From: Actinomycetota bacterium
GTDB lineage: Bacteria > Actinomycetota > Acidimicrobiia > Acidimicrobiales > Acidimicrobiaceae
NCBI GenBank assembly: GCA_004298555.1
Contig: SCQM01000178.1
Coordinates: forward strand, 1-43,698
Direction: 5' to 3'
DNA: 43,698 nt
This document shows, piece after piece, positions 8,809-20,350 of this stretch (its first letter is position 1; the number at the start of each line of letters is the position of its first letter). The notes under the pieces are model-generated. The model was given only the letters and a program-made list of their open reading frames with translations, had not been told where the DNA came from and did no database searches. A program made the translations under genes and the position numbers.

Positions 8809-10284
8809 CTAAGAACGCCTTGAACGCAGGATCGAGGTGACTATCTTCCCATCAGCCTTTCCTTTGGAAAGCTTCATCACCTGGCCGACAAAAAAACCCG
8901 CAAGCTGGTCTTCTCCTGACGAAAACCTTTCCCACTCTTTGGGCGAAGAGCGAATCACCTGGTCCACCAGGCCTTCGATGACTGTCGAATCCATCGCTTC
9001 AAAGCCCAGAGACTTGGCAACCTCCCGGGCATTCGCGCCAGACTCAAGCATTTTGCCAAGCACCGTCTTTGCCTGAGTAGCTGAGAGCTTGCCCTCGGAC
9101 TCCATCCTGATCGCTTCGGTGAAATTGTCGACGGTCAGCATTTCGAGATTTCCCAAGTCGCTTGCCACTTCGTTTGTTGCCCTTGCCAGGGCCAGCCTTG
9201 GCTCTGCGCCCTTAGCAACCGCACCAGCAACCAGATCATCAAGCCCCAAACCAACCGCGGTAACAATTTGGTCATAGACTGGCCCAGAGGAAACGCCATT
9301 GAAAAGCGAGGTCAAACGCTCTCGACGGCTGGCAGGTAGAAGTCCGATATGGCTCCTGATCTCGGTAACCCATTCAGCGGACGGTTCCAGCGGAACAAGG
9401 TCGGGTTCCGGGAAGTAACGGTAATCGTAAGCTTCCTCCTTGGACCGCATTGCTGTCGTGACTCCCTGATCCTCGTTCCAATGCCTGGTCTGCTGGACCA
9501 CTTTTTCTCCGGATTCGATCAGCGCCACCTGTCGCCGGGCCTCATAACCTATTGCCCTGACTAGAGAGCGCAGGGAATTGAGATTCTTGATTTCGCACCT
9601 GGTTCCGAACTCTTCCACGCCCAATCTTCGTACGGAGACGTTGGCATCAACCCGCAGTGAACCTTCCTCCATCTTCCCATCTGAGGCGGCGCTAGCGACA
9701 AGGATGGAGCGAAGTTCCGTCACATACTCGCGGGCCTCCTCGGCAGAGCGCAGGTCCGGTGCCGAAACTATCTCCACCAGCGGGATGCCCGCCCTGTTAT
9801 AGTCGACGAGGGAATGAACTGCCCCGTGGATACGCCCTCCATCGCCACCCACATGCATTGATTTTCCAGTATCTTCTTCGATATGGGCTCGCTCGATGCG
9901 GACTACTTTTTTGGACAGGGGTAGTTCGAGAAATCCATTCTCATTGATCGCCTTCTCGTACTGTGAAACCTGGTAGTCCTTGGGCATGTCAGGATAGAAA
10001 TAATTCTTCCTGTGAAAAATTGACTTGTCAACCGTGCAATTGAGAGAAAGGCCAATCCTGATGGCAAGCTCCACCGCCTGCTTGTTTATCACTGGCAAAG
10101 ATCCCGGCAATCCCAGACAAACCGGGCAAATGCTTGTGTTCGGTTCCTGTCCGAAAGAGTTCGCACAGCCACAGAAAAGCTTCGTCCTGGTCTTCAGCTC
10201 GCAATGAACCTCGAGGCCGACAACTATTTCCCAGCCGGGAAGAACTCCATCCGCTCCGCCCGAAGATACTGCGTCATCTGCCAT
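8809..10284 (-). CDS. gatB: aspartyl/glutamyl-tRNA amidotransferase subunit B
   Basis: GatB binds misacylated Glu-tRNA(Gln) or Asp-tRNA(Asn), activates the carboxylate with ATP and receives ammonia from GatA. The 491-residue protein opens with WEIVVGLEVHCELKTRTKLFCGC and CPVCLGLPG, which carry the zinc ligands. EEDTGKSMH and YNRAGIPLVEIVS are kinase-like core motifs, and the C-terminal 150 residues form the YqeY-like tRNA-binding tail. It starts 38 bases after gatA. Confidence 0.96.
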   Translation of the reverse strand: MADDAVSSGGADGVLPGWEIVVGLEVHCELKTRTKLFCGCANSFGQEPNTSICPVCLGLPGSLPVINKQAVELAIRIGLSLNCTVDKSIFHRKNYFYPDMPKDYQVSQYEKAINENGFLELPLSKKVVRIERAHIEEDTGKSMHVGGDGGRIHGAVHSLVDYNRAGIPLVEIVSAPDLRSAEEAREYVTELRSILVASAASDGKMEEGSLRVDANVSVRRLGVEEFGTRCEIKNLNSLRSLVRAIGYEARRQVALIESGEKVVQQTRHWNEDQGVTTAMRSKEEAYDYRYFPEPDLVPLEPSAEWVTEIRSHIGLLPASRRERLTSLFNGVSSGPVYDQIVTAVGLGLDDLVAGAVAKGAEPRLALARATNEVASDLGNLEMLTVDNFTEAIRMESEGKLSATQAKTVLGKMLESGANAREVAKSLGFEAMDSTVIEGLVDQVIRSSPKEWERFSSGEDQLAGFFVGQVMKLSKGKADGKIVTSILRSRRS

Positions 10285-10322
10285 TCAATTCGTTCCCGTC
10301 TCATAGCAGCTTCTCAGATCAC

Positions 10323-11783
10323 CTAGTTCCAAAACAGCCCCTTTGTTATAGTGGGAGCCGCATTTTCAATCGCCCTGGCGACTCTGAACATATTGACCTC
10401 GCCAAGTGCCGGCGCCAGAACCTGAATGCCAATGGGCATCTGGTTTTCTCCCAGCCCGTACGGAATGCTCATTGCCGGATGCCCGGCCAAATTGGTAGGA
10501 ATCGTACAAACATCGGAAAGGTACATTGACAACGGATCGGCCGCTTTGGCTCCTAGCTCGAAGGCGGTTGTGGGAGCCGTCGGCGACAGCAAGACGTCAA
10601 AGCGGTCGTAAGCATTTTGAAAAGAGTCGATGATCATCGTCCTGACTTTCTGCGCTTTGGCGTAATAAGCGTCATAGTAACCCGAGGAAAGTGCGAAAGT
10701 GCCTAGCATTATGCGCCGCTTCACCTCCGCGCCAAAGCCCTTGGTCCTGGTGGAGACATAGGTCTCATTCATGTCCTGACCCTCGACGCGCAATCCATAG
10801 CGAACTCCGTCATAGCGGGCAAGGTTCGATGATGCCTCGGCGGGAGCGATCAAATAGTAGGCAGAAAGTCCGTAAGTCACCGCAGGAACCGATACATGCT
10901 CCACCTTAGCTCCCTGATCGCCCAAGCTGTCGGCCGAAGCCATCAGCGCGTCACCCACCATTGGAGCGGCTCCATCGATCAGCTCATCAATTATCCCTAC
11001 GCGTAGTCCCTGAACTCCCTTATCCAAATTGGAAATCAAGTCGGGAAAAGGGCGCTCCAAGCTCGTTGAATCTTTTGGATCGTGTCCAGCGATAACTTGG
11101 AGCAGCATCGCCGCATCCTTTACGCTGCGTGCGAACGGGCCAATCTGGTCCAGGGAAGATGCAAAGGCGATCAATCCGTATCTCGAAACCGTCCCATAGG
11201 TCGGCTTGACGCCAACAATGCCACAAAGGGCGGCCGGCTGGCGAATTGAGCCTCCGGTATCCGATCCGAGTGCCAGTGGGGCAAATTTCGCCGCCACCGC
11301 GGCGGCAGAGCCTCCCGAGGAACCTCCTGGAACCCTCTTCAGATCATAGGGATTCTTTGTTGGGCCAAAAGATGAGTTCTCGGTGGAGGAACCCATTGCA
11401 AATTCGTCCAGGTTAGTCTTTCCCAGAGCTACTCCACCTGCGGCACTGACTTTCTCTACAACTGTTGCACTGTAGGGAGGTTTCCATCCTTTGAGAATCT
11501 GGGATGCACAGGTTGTCGCCAGACCACGGGTCACCAGATTATCCTTCAGTGCAATTGGGACGCCTGCAAGAGGCCCCGGATCTTCACCTCTTGCGATCTT
11601 GGCATCAACCTCTTTGGCAGCGGATATGGCCGCATCAGCTGTAATTTGCAAAAACGAATTCAGATTTTTATCATGGGATTCGATCAGGGCCAGATGCTCC
11701 TGGGTCACTTCTAAAGCCGAAATCTCTTTTGAACTGACCATTTCCGCTATTGCGGAAGCGCCTAGACCGATTAAAGCTCCCAT
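10323..11783 (-). CDS. gatA: aspartyl/glutamyl-tRNA amidotransferase subunit A
   Basis: This is the glutaminase subunit of GatCAB, which frees ammonia from glutamine. The 486 residues carry the amidase-signature triad: K80 in IALKDNL, cis-Ser S155 in [13 protein letters not shown], and nucleophile S179 in [16 protein letters not shown]. Its ATG overlaps the gatC stop by one base (TAATG), so the two are translationally coupled. Confidence 0.96.
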   Translation of the reverse strand: MGALIGLGASAIAEMVSSKEISALEVTQEHLALIESHDKNLNSFLQITADAAISAAKEVDAKIARGEDPGPLAGVPIALKDNLVTRGLATTCASQILKGWKPPYSATVVEKVSAAGGVALGKTNLDEFAMGSSTENSSFGPTKNPYDLKRVPGGSSGGSAAAVAAKFAPLALGSDTGGSIRQPAALCGIVGVKPTYGTVSRYGLIAFASSLDQIGPFARSVKDAAMLLQVIAGHDPKDSTSLERPFPDLISNLDKGVQGLRVGIIDELIDGAAPMVGDALMASADSLGDQGAKVEHVSVPAVTYGLSAYYLIAPAEASSNLARYDGVRYGLRVEGQDMNETYVSTRTKGFGAEVKRRIMLGTFALSSGYYDAYYAKAQKVRTMIIDSFQNAYDRFDVLLSPTAPTTAFELGAKAADPLSMYLSDVCTIPTNLAGHPAMSIPYGLGENQMPIGIQVLAPALGEVNMFRVARAIENAAPTITKGLFWN

Positions 11784-12085
11784 TATGGGGCCTCCCCGAG
11801 AATTCTCGGTACCAAAAATCTTCCATCTTCGGATGCGGGTGCTTGTGACAGAACTTCGTCGCGGCTAAGAGACGCTGCCTCGACATCGGGCCGGAATACG
11901 TTCCTGAGCTCAAGAGGGTGGGCTGTAGGGGAAAGATCATCTGTGTCCAGAGCCATAATATCTCTGGCATGGTCAAGGATTGCAGCCAGCTGATCTGTAT
12001 ACATGAGCTCTTCCTCTTCGCTAAGTGAAAGCTTGGCAAGATTCGCCACATGGTTGACTTCTTTTCGGGAGATACTGTCTGACAT
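11783..12085 (-). CDS. gatC: aspartyl/glutamyl-tRNA amidotransferase subunit C
   Basis: This small scaffold subunit wraps around GatA and GatB. I choose the ATG at 12085 (100 residues, [19 protein letters not shown]), the usual length and N-terminus of GatC. An in-frame GTG ten codons upstream would add residues without family similarity. [18 protein letters not shown] and the ending FLVPRILGE are typical of the family. It is first in the gatCAB order and overlaps gatA by one base. Confidence 0.93.
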   Translation of the reverse strand: MSDSISRKEVNHVANLAKLSLSEEEELMYTDQLAAILDHARDIMALDTDDLSPTAHPLELRNVFRPDVEAASLSRDEVLSQAPASEDGRFLVPRILGEAP

Positions 12086-12150
12086 GCAATCCAATCTTAT
12101 CTGATGCGGCGGCACACCATAGCAGATGCTATGTTGTCTTTTCCAAACGG

Positions 12151-12888
12151 CTACCGCCTGAAGAACTCCAGGGACTTGCTATTTATAAAGTCAGCATCAA
12201 AGTCCAGGGTGGCCACGTGAAAGCTTTTTTCGAGCCAAAGCCGCTCCAGCTTCGCACCATCTAGCGAACCCGCCAGCAGGTCGCCCGACGAACTCGGTAC
12301 AACATGATCCTGCCTTGAGGAAAATAGCAGTATCTCATTCTCGATCGTGCCAAGATCATCCACGATCTTCGGCAAAGCCTCGAACATGGACAATGCTGCC
12401 CTGATAGGAGTCTGAGGATATCCAAACTCCATTGCGTCCGGCCTGGCGATATCGGAGGCGATCCCGGGAGCAGTGTTTATCCCGCTCTTAAGAATCGAAC
12501 CGAGCAACTCGATAAAGCTCGGGGCAGGAGGCTCTATGAGCGGATTGACCAAAACCGCTCTGCCGAATCCTCTGAAGCTCTCCAGCAATTTGAGGACTAA
12601 TGCACCCCCCATGGAAAGGCCAAACAAGTCCACCCGGGTGCAGCTCCCGAGCAATCTCAGTGCCAACTCCACCACGCAGGAGTACCAGTCATCAAAACCA
12701 ATGTTGAAAAGGTCTTCCACAGATGTTCCGTGACCGGGAAGCAGGGGAAGGGCGACACTCAAACCTCCGGTTTCAAGATATTTGGCCACCCCCAAAAGTG
12801 AGTGCGGCGAACCCGTGAAACCGTGGACCATTAGGACTGCATCCCGGCCATCCAGCTGCGCACTGAAATAGGCGTCCTTGCCCCCCAA
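12151..12888 (-). CDS. alpha/beta hydrolase, carboxylesterase / monoacylglycerol lipase-like
   Basis: This 245-residue cytosolic serine hydrolase has no signal peptide. VLMVHGFTGSPHSL (oxyanion hole) comes first, then LPLLPGHGTS. The nucleophile elbow is GLSMGG (S92), the acid is D194 in SSRQDHVVPSS, and the histidine is H224 in KSFHVATLD. This layout matches the Est30 / bacterial monoacylglycerol lipase group. The start is a TTG with a GAGGTGAT SD five bases upstream. It lies just before gatC on the same strand and is divergent from the SCP2 gene. The natural ester substrate is unknown. Confidence 0.85.
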   Translation of the reverse strand: MGGKDAYFSAQLDGRDAVLMVHGFTGSPHSLLGVAKYLETGGLSVALPLLPGHGTSVEDLFNIGFDDWYSCVVELALRLLGSCTRVDLFGLSMGGALVLKLLESFRGFGRAVLVNPLIEPPAPSFIELLGSILKSGINTAPGIASDIARPDAMEFGYPQTPIRAALSMFEALPKIVDDLGTIENEILLFSSRQDHVVPSSSGDLLAGSLDGAKLERLWLEKSFHVATLDFDADFINSKSLEFFRR

Positions 12889-13022
12889 TTTAAATCACCT
12901 CGAAATAATCGAACAGGTTCCTTATTGAAACCGGGAAATACCCTGCAGACGATGCTATATCCACAGGATAGGCCACATTGAGGAATTCATATACTTCCCG
13001 TTTCCCAAGAGGCGCACGTGGC

Positions 13023-13051
13023 TTCGACAAGTACAGGAGAACGAATACAAT
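13023..13051 (+). promoter_or_regulatory. sigma-70-like promoter for the SCP2 gene
   Basis: TTCGAC (13023-13028), a 17-base spacer, then TACAAT (13046-13051), about 50 bases upstream of the SCP2 start, in the intergenic region between divergent genes. Confidence 0.5.
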
Positions 13052-13103
13052 GTCTGGCCATATTGAGTAGCATCGAGAGCAGAACTACATGGAAGGTCTA
13101 TTA

Positions 13104-13514
13104 ATGGAAAAGTTCCAATTTCTGAGTCCAGAGTGGATTGAAAAGGCGAAGGAAATCCGAGAGTCTCACCGCGACGGCGAAACCAATCTCGCAATCACAA
13201 TCCGAATGAATCAACTCGTAACAGATCTACCCTTTGACGGAGAAGAGCTCCGGACATACGTGGATACCTCTGACGGACTTCTTGAAATCGAACTCGGCGA
13301 ACTGGAAGACCCGGATGTTTCCGTTGTCATAGATTACGATACTGCCAAGGCGATTTTCGTGGATTTGGATTCACAGGCTGCGATTCAGGCTTTCATGGCT
13401 GGCAAAATAAAGGTGACCGGCGACTTGACCAAGCTAATGGCCCTTCAAGGAAGCATCGTTCCAAACGAAGCTGGAATGAAAATTGCACAGATGATAAAGG
13501 ACATTACCGCCTGA
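13104..13514 (+). CDS. SCP2 sterol-carrier-domain protein
   Basis: This 136-residue protein is a stand-alone SCP2-type lipid-binding domain: hydrophobic strands (GLLEIELGELEDPDVSVVIDYDTAKAIF), then an amphipathic helix with QAFMAGKIKVTGDLTKLMAL, the SCP2 hallmark GKIKVTGD. The ATG at 13104 is chosen over one five codons upstream because GGAAGG ends seven bases before it. Such proteins bind fatty acyl or other lipid ligands. It stands alone on the plus strand between minus-strand genes, next to the hydrolase that may act on lipids; that link is only positional. Confidence 0.85.
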   Translation: MEKFQFLSPEWIEKAKEIRESHRDGETNLAITIRMNQLVTDLPFDGEELRTYVDTSDGLLEIELGELEDPDVSVVIDYDTAKAIFVDLDSQAAIQAFMAGKIKVTGDLTKLMALQGSIVPNEAGMKIAQMIKDITA

Positions 13515-13524
13515 CTGGCCGGAC

Positions 13525-15525
13525 CTATCCAGTCACGATGGCGACTGGCGAACCAATCTGCACCGATGTTCCTGACCGCGGGCTGGTTGCAACAACGGTA
13601 TTTGAGCCGAAATAGGTGTAGACCGAACCCACTGTCAAACCAGCCTGGTTCAAAGTTGCCTCGGCTTGCTGCAAGGTATCACCCACCACGTTCGGCACCG
13701 TTACCATCTGGGGTCCTTTGGAAACCACAAAGGCCACAGTAGACCCGCGCTGCACCATGGAACCTGCAGTCTGCGTTTGAGAGATCACCGTCCCGGCGGG
13801 TACCGTAGTCGAGTATGCCTTACTCTCCGATGAAACGAGTTCCAAGGCCTTGAGTTGTGCCAAGGCTGTTTGTTCACTTTCTCCAACAAGATTAGGGACC
13901 TGCCGCGGAGCAGGACCTTGGCTTATCGTGAGCGTAATCTTAGTCCCGACATCCTGCAGCCCAGACGAGGGTGAAGCTGACATGACCTGGTTCAGCGGAG
14001 CTGTTTCGGAATAGCTCTTCTGAATCACTGGGACCAGGCCGATCGACTTGAGCTTGTTCTCCGCGTCAGTGACCGGCAACCCGACAAGCGCAGGAACTTC
14101 GACCGGCGCAGGGCCTTTGGAAACCACCAGGTTCACTAGTTTTCCTCTTGGAAGGGACGTCCCATACTTGGGCGTCTCAGAGCTGACCTCTCCCTTTTTC
14201 ACCGCGGAAGAAAAGGCGGCGGAGATTGTACCGACTTTGAGATGCGACGACGTTATCGAACCTTCCGCAACCGCAAGGGTATCTCCGACAACTAACGGTA
14301 CCTTGGTTGTGAAAACCGAAGAGTAAACCTTCGACGGAATTCCGGCCAAAGAAACCGCGGCAATTAGCACCAGCAAAATTAGAGCTGTAAGGGCAAACCA
14401 AAACGGGCGCCTGCTTCCGGGAGGTTTCGAACTTGTACCGTGGACACGGGTCGTCTTTGGCCCTGGAACCATCTCATGAGTTTTCGGCGCCGGACGCGGT
14501 GCGAGAAGGTCTGGCACAACCGCGAGTTCCGGTGTGCTTGCGGCATTTTCGGGAACCGGGTTGTCCTTCGAAGCAGCTGCACCATCCAGCGCTGCACCAC
14601 TTGAAACCATAGGTATTTCGCCGACCTCGGTAAGATCTCCGTTCTCGTCGGTAATCATCGGAGATGGCCCAGTCACCTTCAGCGGAGTTGGGGGATCCAG
14701 GAATCTGACTAGCTTTTCCAACTGAGACACAAGATCCATCGAGGTGATCCTGTCCGTGGAAGACAGCTTTAGACATGACTCCAAAATTGGTTGCAGAGCC
14801 CCGGTCTCGGCGGGAACGCTGACATCTCCATGTATGCGCGCCATAAGCAAAGAAACTGTCGTGTCCCCAGTGAACGGGAGATACCCGAGCAGCGCCTCGT
14901 GCATAACGAGCCCCAACGAATACACATCAGAGCTTCGATCGCTTTCCTTTGCCAAGGCCTGCTCAGGAGAGGCATAGCGTGCAGTTCCCATGAGCGTTCC
15001 AATTGGTTCGGTCCATGCCGCCTCGGAAAGGGCCCGGGCTAAACCGAAATCAGCTATGCGAATCCGTGCTTCATCATCAAAAAGCAGGTTTGCAGGCTTG
15101 ATGTCACGATGGACATATCCGCGCCCGTGTGCATAGGAGAGACCCTGTGCCACCTGAAGCATGAGGGATGCGGCCTGAGACTCAGTTAAGAGCTCCCCAG
15201 TATTGAGATACTCTCTCAATGAGCCGCCTGCAAGATACTCCAGAACAAGATATGGAGTGCTTCCCGATTCACCCCAGTCAAAAACCCTCATGATATTGGG
15301 ATGGTTTAGGCTCGCAGCAGACTTAGCCTCCGACTGGAAACGTTTCAGGAAAAAGGTATCGCCCGCCAGTGAGGAATGAAGCAATTTAATGGCAACTTTG
15401 CGACCTAAAGAAAGATCCTGCGCCAAGTACACGTCACCAGAAGCACCCTGTCCGATGGCAGCTACCAGCGTATAACGGCCGTGAAGTATCTTCCCTATGT
15501 TTTCTTGGAGCCGTGCTGTGTACAC
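13525..15525 (-). CDS. Ser/Thr protein kinase with four PASTA domains (PknB-like)
   Basis: This 666-residue membrane kinase starts with GTG, seven bases after GGAGAGG. The kinase domain (about 17-275) has GQGASG (25-30), K47, HRDIKPANLL (139-148) and DFG (159-161), with an activation segment ending YASPE. A Pro/Ala-rich linker follows, then one membrane helix near residues 375-398 (FWFALTALILLVLIAAVSLAGI region). The outside carries four PASTA repeats, each with a VP..VG start and a VSKGP-like end. PASTA domains sense muropeptides or lipid II, so it probably controls wall growth and division. It lies 155 bases downstream of ligA on the same strand. Confidence 0.93.
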   Translation of the reverse strand: MYTARLQENIGKILHGRYTLVAAIGQGASGDVYLAQDLSLGRKVAIKLLHSSLAGDTFFLKRFQSEAKSAASLNHPNIMRVFDWGESGSTPYLVLEYLAGGSLREYLNTGELLTESQAASLMLQVAQGLSYAHGRGYVHRDIKPANLLFDDEARIRIADFGLARALSEAAWTEPIGTLMGTARYASPEQALAKESDRSSDVYSLGLVMHEALLGYLPFTGDTTVSLLMARIHGDVSVPAETGALQPILESCLKLSSTDRITSMDLVSQLEKLVRFLDPPTPLKVTGPSPMITDENGDLTEVGEIPMVSSGAALDGAAASKDNPVPENAASTPELAVVPDLLAPRPAPKTHEMVPGPKTTRVHGTSSKPPGSRRPFWFALTALILLVLIAAVSLAGIPSKVYSSVFTTKVPLVVGDTLAVAEGSITSSHLKVGTISAAFSSAVKKGEVSSETPKYGTSLPRGKLVNLVVSKGPAPVEVPALVGLPVTDAENKLKSIGLVPVIQKSYSETAPLNQVMSASPSSGLQDVGTKITLTISQGPAPRQVPNLVGESEQTALAQLKALELVSSESKAYSTTVPAGTVISQTQTAGSMVQRGSTVAFVVSKGPQMVTVPNVVGDTLQQAEATLNQAGLTVGSVYTYFGSNTVVATSPRSGTSVQIGSPVAIVTG

Positions 15526-15680
15526 TAAAAGGCCTCTCCACGCAAAGCAAATGCCACAAAGTGACCTAGATGCATCATCAAACCGGGTGCTGCCTTACGC
15601 AATTCCTGTCCACCATATCCCATCCGCAAAACCATCCGCGCACAATCTGTCAATTGCAAGAATTGTGTTGGATAGCCCTT

Positions 15681-17741
<2,061 letters not shown>

Positions 17742-18773
17742 CTAACAAACTATCGCTGAACCAACTACGACCTCACCGCGATAAAATGCCAGCGTCTGAC
17801 CCGGTGCAATCCGTCTATGAGGCTCTTCGAATTTCACGCTGTCAGTGAAAAACATAGCTCTCGATGGCCGGCCATGAGCTGAACCCTGGACTTCAATAAG
17901 TTCCCCGTCCTGAAGCGGATCGTGCGAGAGTGTAAGAGAACCAAACCTGAGGGAATCCACCAGCATGTCCGACTGTCGGCCAAGAAAGACCTTCCTGGCT
18001 GGCAAATCCACTTCCACTGCATAGCGGGCTGCGCCATCACCCAGTGTGCCAAGCCCTTTGCGCTGGCCAACCGTGACCAGCTCGATCGCGTCTACCCCTC
18101 CCACCCGTTGTCCAGAAGATCTGTCGAAAAGTTCGCCGGGATGAAATTCAATTCTCCCGGCAAGGAAGCCATCCCTCCCTGAGGTGGAGGTGATGAAGCA
18201 GACGTCCTGCGAATCGGGCTTGAGGGCGGTCCGTAGCGACATATCCTTCGCAATCTCTCTAACCTTGTCTTTGGTTATTTCTCCTACCGGCAGTAAAAGG
18301 TATTCCAGCTGATCACTGGAAAGCATGGAAAGGACATAGGACTGGTCCTTGATCCGGTCCGCGCCGCGGACCAATCTCGCTACCCCGTCAGCCCTCGTTA
18401 CTCGAGCATGATGTCCGGTAGCAACAAAGTCGAAGCCGAGCATTTTTGCCCGTTCAATGAACGTATCGAATTTCAGGTGCCTGTTGCACTCGATGCAGGG
18501 ATTTGGAGTCAGGCCATTCATGTGGGAGTTTACATAAAACTCAACCACCTTTTCCTGAAACTCTTCGGTAAAATTGAATACATAGTGATCGATGCCAATC
18601 TGGGCAGCCACTCTTCTTGCATCTTCCACATCTGAAACGGAACAGCATCCGGAATCCGATGATCCGCCCCAAAGCTTCATGGTTGCACCGACGACGTCGT
18701 AGCCCTGTTCAACCAAAAGTGCGGCTGCGACCGAGGAATCGACACCTCCAGACATTGCAACCAAAACCTTCAT
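17742..18773 (-). CDS. mnmA: tRNA-specific 2-thiouridylase
   Basis: MnmA adenylates and thiolates U34 of Lys, Glu and Gln tRNAs. The 343-residue protein has the PP-loop SGGVDSS (8-14), the catalytic cysteines C96 (NPCIECNRHLKF) and C192 (SQDVCFI), and the C-terminal barrel ending in FYRGEVVVGSAIV. The ATG follows GGAGG by six bases. It lies upstream of ligA. Confidence 0.96.
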   Translation of the reverse strand: MKVLVAMSGGVDSSVAAALLVEQGYDVVGATMKLWGGSSDSGCCSVSDVEDARRVAAQIGIDHYVFNFTEEFQEKVVEFYVNSHMNGLTPNPCIECNRHLKFDTFIERAKMLGFDFVATGHHARVTRADGVARLVRGADRIKDQSYVLSMLSSDQLEYLLLPVGEITKDKVREIAKDMSLRTALKPDSQDVCFITSTSGRDGFLAGRIEFHPGELFDRSSGQRVGGVDAIELVTVGQRKGLGTLGDGAARYAVEVDLPARKVFLGRQSDMLVDSLRFGSLTLSHDPLQDGELIEVQGSAHGRPSRAMFFTDSVKFEEPHRRIAPGQTLAFYRGEVVVGSAIVC

Positions 18774-18808
18774 TCGATTCCTCCGGGTAGAACAAACCTC
18801 AGTACAGC

Positions 18809-19741
18809 CTAGTTTGGCCTATAGAAATAATGCATGCCACGCTCCGTGATCACAGAAACCATAAGGCTTGGCAAATCGCTTATGATCCCGTCTACCCCGA
18901 TATCGATGAGTTGCTCCATGGCCGTGGGTTCGTTGATAGTCCACACGTGCACCGCTTTGCCGGCAGCGTGAGCCGCTTCAACGAATTGCTTTGTAGCCAA
19001 TTCAACCTCGCCGAAGAACCTCGGAATTTGAAAAGCAACGTATGGCGCCAGCCGCGCTACGTCGATCGCAGCCTGGCGTCCCGAAACAAGAGCAAAATAG
19101 AATTCACTTATCTCACCAGGAGCAGCTGAGGTCGAAATGTCCGGGCTGCTTTGCCGAATTCTCCAAATTGCTGAGTCCAAAAAGGAGCTGACGATGACTC
19201 TTTCGGCCGCTTCCCACTCCATGATCAGCCTCGCGAGATCCTCCTCGTAGGGTTCCACCGCAGGCGAGGTGGCTTTGATGTCGAAATTGAGGATGCGATC
19301 GGGAAATCTCTCTAAGACCTCGTCCACCCGCGCCAGCCTGGTCATATCCCTTTTCGAATGATCTTGTCTAAAAATATACTCATCGGGAGACCGTGCCTGG
19401 ACAACGGCGGCCGCGGATTGGGGAACAAACCAGTATCCGGCATTCAAACCTTCGATTTCGCTCCAGGTGAGCTTTGATACTTTACCCTTGCCATCCGTGG
19501 TTGTGTCAACTACGTCGTCATGGCAACATATCAGCACGCGATCAGCCGTTGTGTGGACATCCAGTTCAAGACCAGAAACCCCCACACCGCATGCATGTTC
19601 AAGGGCGCCTATTGTGCTAGACGGCGCCTCGAACGATCCCCCACGATGGGCATATGAAATTACACGTCTATCTATCCAACTCTTATCCACGAAAGCCAAA
19701 ACTAGCCTATCAGCTAGAGTTATGGAGACATGATTGACCAT
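18809..19741 (-). CDS. glycerophosphodiester phosphodiesterase family protein
   Basis: The protein hydrolyses glycerophosphodiesters to glycerol-3-phosphate and an alcohol in this family. AHRGGSFEAPSST, GLELDVHTT and HDDVVDTTTDGKGKV contain the conserved His, Glu and Asp residues. VHVWTINEP and GVDGIISDLPSLM mark the end of the TIM barrel. The start is uncertain: ATG 19741 gives about 310 residues, GTG 19690 would give 293 with HRGG close to the N-terminus, and a GTG at 19819 is also open. With ATG 19741 the 5' end overlaps the divergent gene. It lies 35 bases upstream of mnmA. Confidence 0.85.
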   Translation of the reverse strand: MVNHVSITLADRLVLAFVDKSWIDRRVISYAHRGGSFEAPSSTIGALEHACGVGVSGLELDVHTTADRVLICCHDDVVDTTTDGKGKVSKLTWSEIEGLNAGYWFVPQSAAAVVQARSPDEYIFRQDHSKRDMTRLARVDEVLERFPDRILNFDIKATSPAVEPYEEDLARLIMEWEAAERVIVSSFLDSAIWRIRQSSPDISTSAAPGEISEFYFALVSGRQAAIDVARLAPYVAFQIPRFFGEVELATKQFVEAAHAAGKAVHVWTINEPTAMEQLIDIGVDGIISDLPSLMVSVITERGMHYFYRPN

Positions 19742-20329
19742 GTTTTTGACGATCTCATCAACGCCATGCACCAAAGCTTTGATTCTGCCATGCTTGAGCA
19801 GCTTCCGAACCAGGAACACCTGCTGCTGGATCTATTTCTCGGCGATATTCATTACGAAAACTCATACGCACTACCAGGAGAGGTGAATCCGTCGAATCTC
19901 AGAGTCGATATCAACCTGGAGTGGCCGGTGTGGAGTCAAAGCATCTACAGATCCTGGCTGATCGGAGCTAGCGAACCCGAATCGCTTGAGGTCGGGATCG
20001 AGCTGGTGATCCGTGCTGTGAGCATGGCTGCGCCTGCGCCGACAGGGTCGGTCTTGGGAACTCTCGATGAAAGATCTTCTCCGGCATTGGCCTTTTTATT
20101 GGAGAGGTCCTCAGTAGTGACCAGCGAAAACACTCTTGGTGAAGACTTTCCGAACGAGTTTGAATTAGAGGTTGGTTTCGACGGAAGCCTGGTCCTGGAA
20201 GAAAGCGCTCTCACGGAAAAAGATGAACTCACCAACATTATGGCTCCCCTCGGCCCTTGGATTGCATCCATGCTGGTTCGCCTCAGCGACCAGCCTCTTC
20301 ACTTTTTTCCAAATGATGAATCAAACTAG
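19730..20329 (+). CDS. hypothetical protein
   Basis: I do not recognise this 199-residue protein. It is acidic, with no membrane segment or signal peptide. It contains a possible beta-rich core (LRVDINLEWPVWSQSIYRSWLIGAS and FELEVGFDGSLVLEES). A helical N-terminus (HVFDDLINAMHQSFDSAML) precedes it. The only SD-like GGAG lies two bases from the ATG, too close, so the start may be internal (for instance ATG 19766). The reading frame is long and closed by a stop 21 bases before the convergent kinase gene, which supports it as real. Confidence 0.6.
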   Translation: MIDHVFDDLINAMHQSFDSAMLEQLPNQEHLLLDLFLGDIHYENSYALPGEVNPSNLRVDINLEWPVWSQSIYRSWLIGASEPESLEVGIELVIRAVSMAAPAPTGSVLGTLDERSSPALAFLLERSSVVTSENTLGEDFPNEFELEVGFDGSLVLEESALTEKDELTNIMAPLGPWIASMLVRLSDQPLHFFPNDESN

Positions 20330-20350
20330 CCCTGGGCAGTCCAAGTTGAA

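Noticed and set aside
12118-12133. CATAGC-AGAT-GCTATG inverted repeat between hydrolase and gatC
   Set aside because: Short stem and no T run on the minus strand; not strong enough to call a terminator.
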